Source: Melieria omissa (taxonomy: Eukaryota; Arthropoda; Insecta; Diptera; Ulidiidae). From it: 64,000 nucleotides of DNA. Below the pieces are notes generated by a model. The model saw nothing but the letters and a program-made list of their open reading frames with translations. It did no database searches and was not told the DNA's origin. Where the stretch lies: contig OZ020267.1 in assembly GCA_963971225.1 (NCBI GenBank), positions 103,055,729 to 103,119,728 on the forward strand, given 5' to 3'. The position numbers were made by a program, and so were the translations under genes. Positions 61,126 through 64,000 of this stretch are shown here, piece by piece; the stretch's first letter is position 1, and each line of letters opens with the position of its first letter.

Positions 61126-61739
61126 TGACTGGTGTACTGACTAAGAATATAATTTGTAGCTTATGTTCTGCTCTAAGCGATGTGGAAAAAGAAATGTGAG
61201 TATGTACTCGCAGATATATAAACGTCAATAGACTCAGCATAAAAAGGCATCCGCTCCGAATAAATTCTTTACAAAATTTGATTGTCATCAGTGTTTGTGT
61301 TTTTTGTTGTTCGAATAAAGTATAACATTTGCGATAGGTTCTGTATGGAGAAATCATGTTCAGACAATACTTCTGTATTGTTCAAATATTTTTCTATATT
61401 TTTTTTTAAACTATATTATCTACATCTATATTTTTTTCCTATATTTTTAATAAACAAAATTTTACACATTTGAAAGCTTTAGCCCATTGTGATACCAAGT
61501 CGCGAACACAGAAACTCATTTTGTGGGGGTTTTGTGTTAAACTTTTGAGCCCAATACCATTTGAAGTCATATTTTTCACCAGCGATTTTGGAATCTCTAA
61601 ACCCCTTAAGCTTAATGTAAAAGGGAGCCGAGGAAATAACCTTAGGGAGGTCATAACCTCAAGCTTCAAGGCTTTATAGCCCATTGTACTTAAGGCTCAG
61701 GGAAAAGGTTGATAGAGGAAATGGGAAAAGAAAATAGAA
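61126..61739. other. Unassigned sequence between SINE and LINE
   Basis: No gene was recognised. Short open frames here have no domain or codon pattern I trust. Poly-T/A runs are frequent around 61390-61440. Confidence 0.5.
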
Positions 61740-63590
61740 GGTGTGTGGACTATGAGAAAGGGTTATGAATTATCCTGTGCAAATATCCCGGACTCATTAA
61801 TGAATCTCAGGAGATCACACAGGATGAGAGAATGAACGAAGTTCATTCTAACAACATCTGAACCCAGCGTGCGTAGTCTCGTTCTGCAGAAGGGAGGACA
61901 TACACAGAGAAAATGCTCTGTACTATCTACCTCCTCCAGGCAAAACGTGCAAGACTGATTTTCGATGGTGCCCATGTTGGCCATATGTCGCCCCCATGAA
62001 TTGTGTCCTGTGATTAGCCCGACCATTCGACGGAGATCTTTCCTTTTCAACTTCTTGAGGAAATCCCGTGCTCTCCTGTCAGGGCTTATCACAAAACACT
62101 TGGCAGTTTTACAGCTTCCCAAGCTAGACTAACGTTCTCTATGTATGTTATTTACACAGGATTCGAGTCGAGGGTTCCTGCTAGACTGGTACCGATTATT
62201 GGTTCTGGTCCCATGGGTGTACACTGATCCACAGCTAGCCAGTTCATCGGCAGTTTCGTTACCTAGAACAACACAGTGTCCCAGAACCCAGATAAGTTGG
62301 AGCTTATTACGTCTAGCTACTGATTTTAGCTTTATCTAACATTCTTGGTTAATCTTAGAGGTAACACGCGCGTTTTCCAGGGACTTAATCACAGCTTGCC
62401 AATCACTTCAGACTTCTATGCGTTTCCTGTAGCATTTCCTTATCCATTCCGCTACATTCATAATGGCGCAGATTTCCGTCTGAAAGACGGTAGTCAGCCC
62501 ACCCAGAGAGTAGTAGCAGTTGACACTTCCGTCGGGGTGTCATCCAGCTCCAGTACCTTTGTCGGTCTTGGATCCGGCAGATCCCTAGTATGGCCTCTGG
62601 GTTGTCCCATTGGCCACGCGTTGGGGACCTCAGTTCAATGTTTCTCCCAAAGGATACTACGGGGCAATCCTTAGGGGCCAGCAGCCCCTATATATTGCAC
62701 ATCCAAGGATAGACTGAGGGTCACACCTTTCAGTACTGGCAGTTCGAGACCATCCGGCTTCCGTTTCCTAGTAAATAGGACCAGAGTCGTTTTACTGGGA
62801 TTAACGGAAAGACCCTGTCCAGTGCACTAGTTATCAATCTTATCCAGGACTTTCTTCATTTTTTTGGAAATCATCCTGAGCGATCATCCTGTTACTGGTG
62901 CACAGACATCGTCCGCGTATGCTTGGACATGAATTCCGAGATCCTGCATCTGCCTTAGTAGAGAGTCGACCACAAAACACCACAGCAGCGGAGAGAGGAC
63001 AACACCCTGGGGACATCCCCGTCCGACCTCTGCTGCGACCGAATTGCTATCACTCTCACCAACGGTTAGTAGTCTCCCGAAGAGCAGTAATGGTCAGCTT
63101 CCAGCCTTGCTTCAATATTGCATACGATGTCATATAGGGCTGAGTCGCATGATTTTCCACTCGGGTAAGCGTGTTGGCTTCTATTAAGTGAGCTTCTTGG
63201 CAACACCTTCGCTCGGATGTGCTTTTCTACCATTCGCTCTAAGCTTTTCAGCATGAAAGATGTCAGGCTGCTTGGCCTAAAGCTCTTGGCCACCGTATAG
63301 TCATCTTTTCCTGGTTTGGGAATGAAGACCACTCTGACCTGTCGCCAAAGAGCTGGAATGTAACCATGAGCGGGATAAGCCGTGAAGATATTTATAAGAG
63401 CTTTCATCAGTTTGTCTCAACCCCTCCTTAGCATTAACGGATAAACTTTATCAGGTCTTGGGGACTTGTAGTTTTCGAAAGAAAACCAGTTACTACTTCT
63501 GACGTGGAAAACCAGTTGAGCCTTTTAGTCCTATTACCTGCGTCATTGACCTCACAACTGCCTACCACAGTGGGAATTATCCTGCTTCGT
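61740..63590 (-). mobile_element. 5'-truncated, decayed RNase H-bearing LINE next to B3
   Basis: Reverse strand: RT start (ALWRQVRVVFIPKPGKDDYT near 63350-63290; SFRPSSLTSFMLKSLERMVE), broken RT palm (about 63050-62700), degraded RNase H (62700-62200), and C-terminal zinc region (CTFCLEEVDSTEHFLCVC near 61950-61895) ending at 61763. No endonuclease or ORF1. The 5' break at about 63590 abuts the B3 promoter. It is another subfamily from the LINEs at 37 and 53 kb. Confidence 0.75.
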
Positions 63591-64000
63591 GGACTTGTAC
63601 TCGATATTTTCTGTATGACTGTATGACCACGACAGCTGCTAATCGTTGCACGAAAACGCGCCAATTTAGCCATTTCTGACTGATATTATTTTCAAGTTCA
63701 ATATTTGCTTCAATAACTCTCACATTTCATTGGTTCGCTGTTGTATGCAGACTTTTAACAGCAATTTCCACAACATGTCATTACGGCTTAATTAAAACAG
63801 CCCAGTCGTTATGCAAATAACTGACAATTAATTGTTGGTTTGTTGTCGGAACAAAAGTGACAGATGTCAAACGTTGTTCATTTCGCAAAAACAAAAATCT
63901 ATAAAAACCCCTAAGCGACATCATGCCACAACGAAAGCAAAATGTCTGCTTGTGATAGAAGTGATAGAAACTCCAGAACAAGCGGTGACTGAAACTTTCA
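63591..64000 (+). pseudogene. B3: promoter and start of a third B-type receptor, early stop
   Basis: The B promoter block is recognisable (GGACTTGTACTCGATATTTT at 63591; TATAAAAA at 63900-63907; ATG pair at 63923 and 63942), with a foreign segment of about 100 bp near 63680-63795. After ATG-TCT-GC the sequence departs from B1/B2 and stops at TGA 63990-63992 (16 codons). A similar stretch, TAGAAACTCC, may be the shifted continuation of GTCAGAAACTGTC. The window ends here, so a broken copy is likely but not certain. Confidence 0.6.

Noticed and set aside
61470..61679. Short open frames around 61.3-61.7 kb as genes
   Set aside because: No domain, no paralogue in the array and low-complexity composition.
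1..64000. CRISPR arrays, operons, riboswitches or bacterial mobile elements
   Set aside because: No spaced direct repeats of the CRISPR type and no bacterial gene layout. Introns, 7tm_6 receptors and eukaryotic transposons define the window as insect nuclear DNA.

Overview
The window looks like nuclear DNA of an insect, most probably a fly. It holds a tandem cluster of odorant receptor (OR, 7tm_6 family) genes split by short AT-rich introns. The cluster is buried in mariner, hAT, PIF/Harbinger-like, piggyBac-like and pogo-like DNA transposons, Ty3/gypsy elements, RTE-type LINEs, RNase H-bearing LINEs and tRNA-derived SINEs. The tail style and density of these repeats would fit a repeat-rich acalyptrate fly such as a tephritid, but the sequence alone does not prove that. 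No prokaryotic features are present.

OR cluster. All genes lie on the + strand. There are two paralogue groups. Group A has four copies: A1 (9692-13506), A2 (22389-24340), A3 (26213-35108) and A4 (35772-46228), plus A0, a bare 3' remnant at 7862. Group B has two copies: B1 (49089-53283) and B2 (58589-60528), plus B3, the promoter and first codons of a third copy at 63591-64000. With the splice sites I chose, each A copy encodes 402 residues, B1 396 and B2 397, with no frameshift or stop. The A copies share promoter, intron, 3'UTR and spacer sequence, so they are recent segmental duplicates of a unit of roughly 2.5 kb. The A coding region appears to begin in a 43-nt exon (14 codons plus one base) far upstream of the obvious open frame. 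This splits the 5' end differently from B.

Mobile DNA, left to right. 1-7.2 kb: a decayed Ty3/gypsy pol with an RTE LINE inserted in its integrase (11-bp target duplication). 7.2-9.3 kb: a mariner remnant abutting the A0 3'UTR, then a piggyBac-like repeat with a pogo-like MITE inside. 9.7-11.6 kb: a hAT element in A1 intron 1. 13.7-22.2 kb: a reverse-strand errantivirus-like gypsy filled with SINEs, a mariner and an RTE LINE. 24.5-25.7 kb: a mariner pseudogene. 27.3-34.2 kb: a 6.9-kb hAT insertion in A3 intron 2, carrying a LINE that carries a piggyBac-like MITE. 36.2-43.9 kb: a Harbinger-like element in A4 intron 1, split by a hAT that holds a pogo-like MITE and an apparently intact LINE; a mariner lies farther along the same intron. 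46.5-47.3 kb: a LINE fragment. 49.5-52.1 kb: a hAT-type MITE and a LINE fragment in B1 introns. 53.6-58.2 kb and 61.7-63.6 kb: further LINEs flanking B2.

The receptors are expected to be odour-gated membrane subunits working with Orco, which is not in the window. The transposons do not act with them. They have lengthened the introns and spacers without, as far as I can read, breaking the coding exons of A1-A4, B1 or B2.
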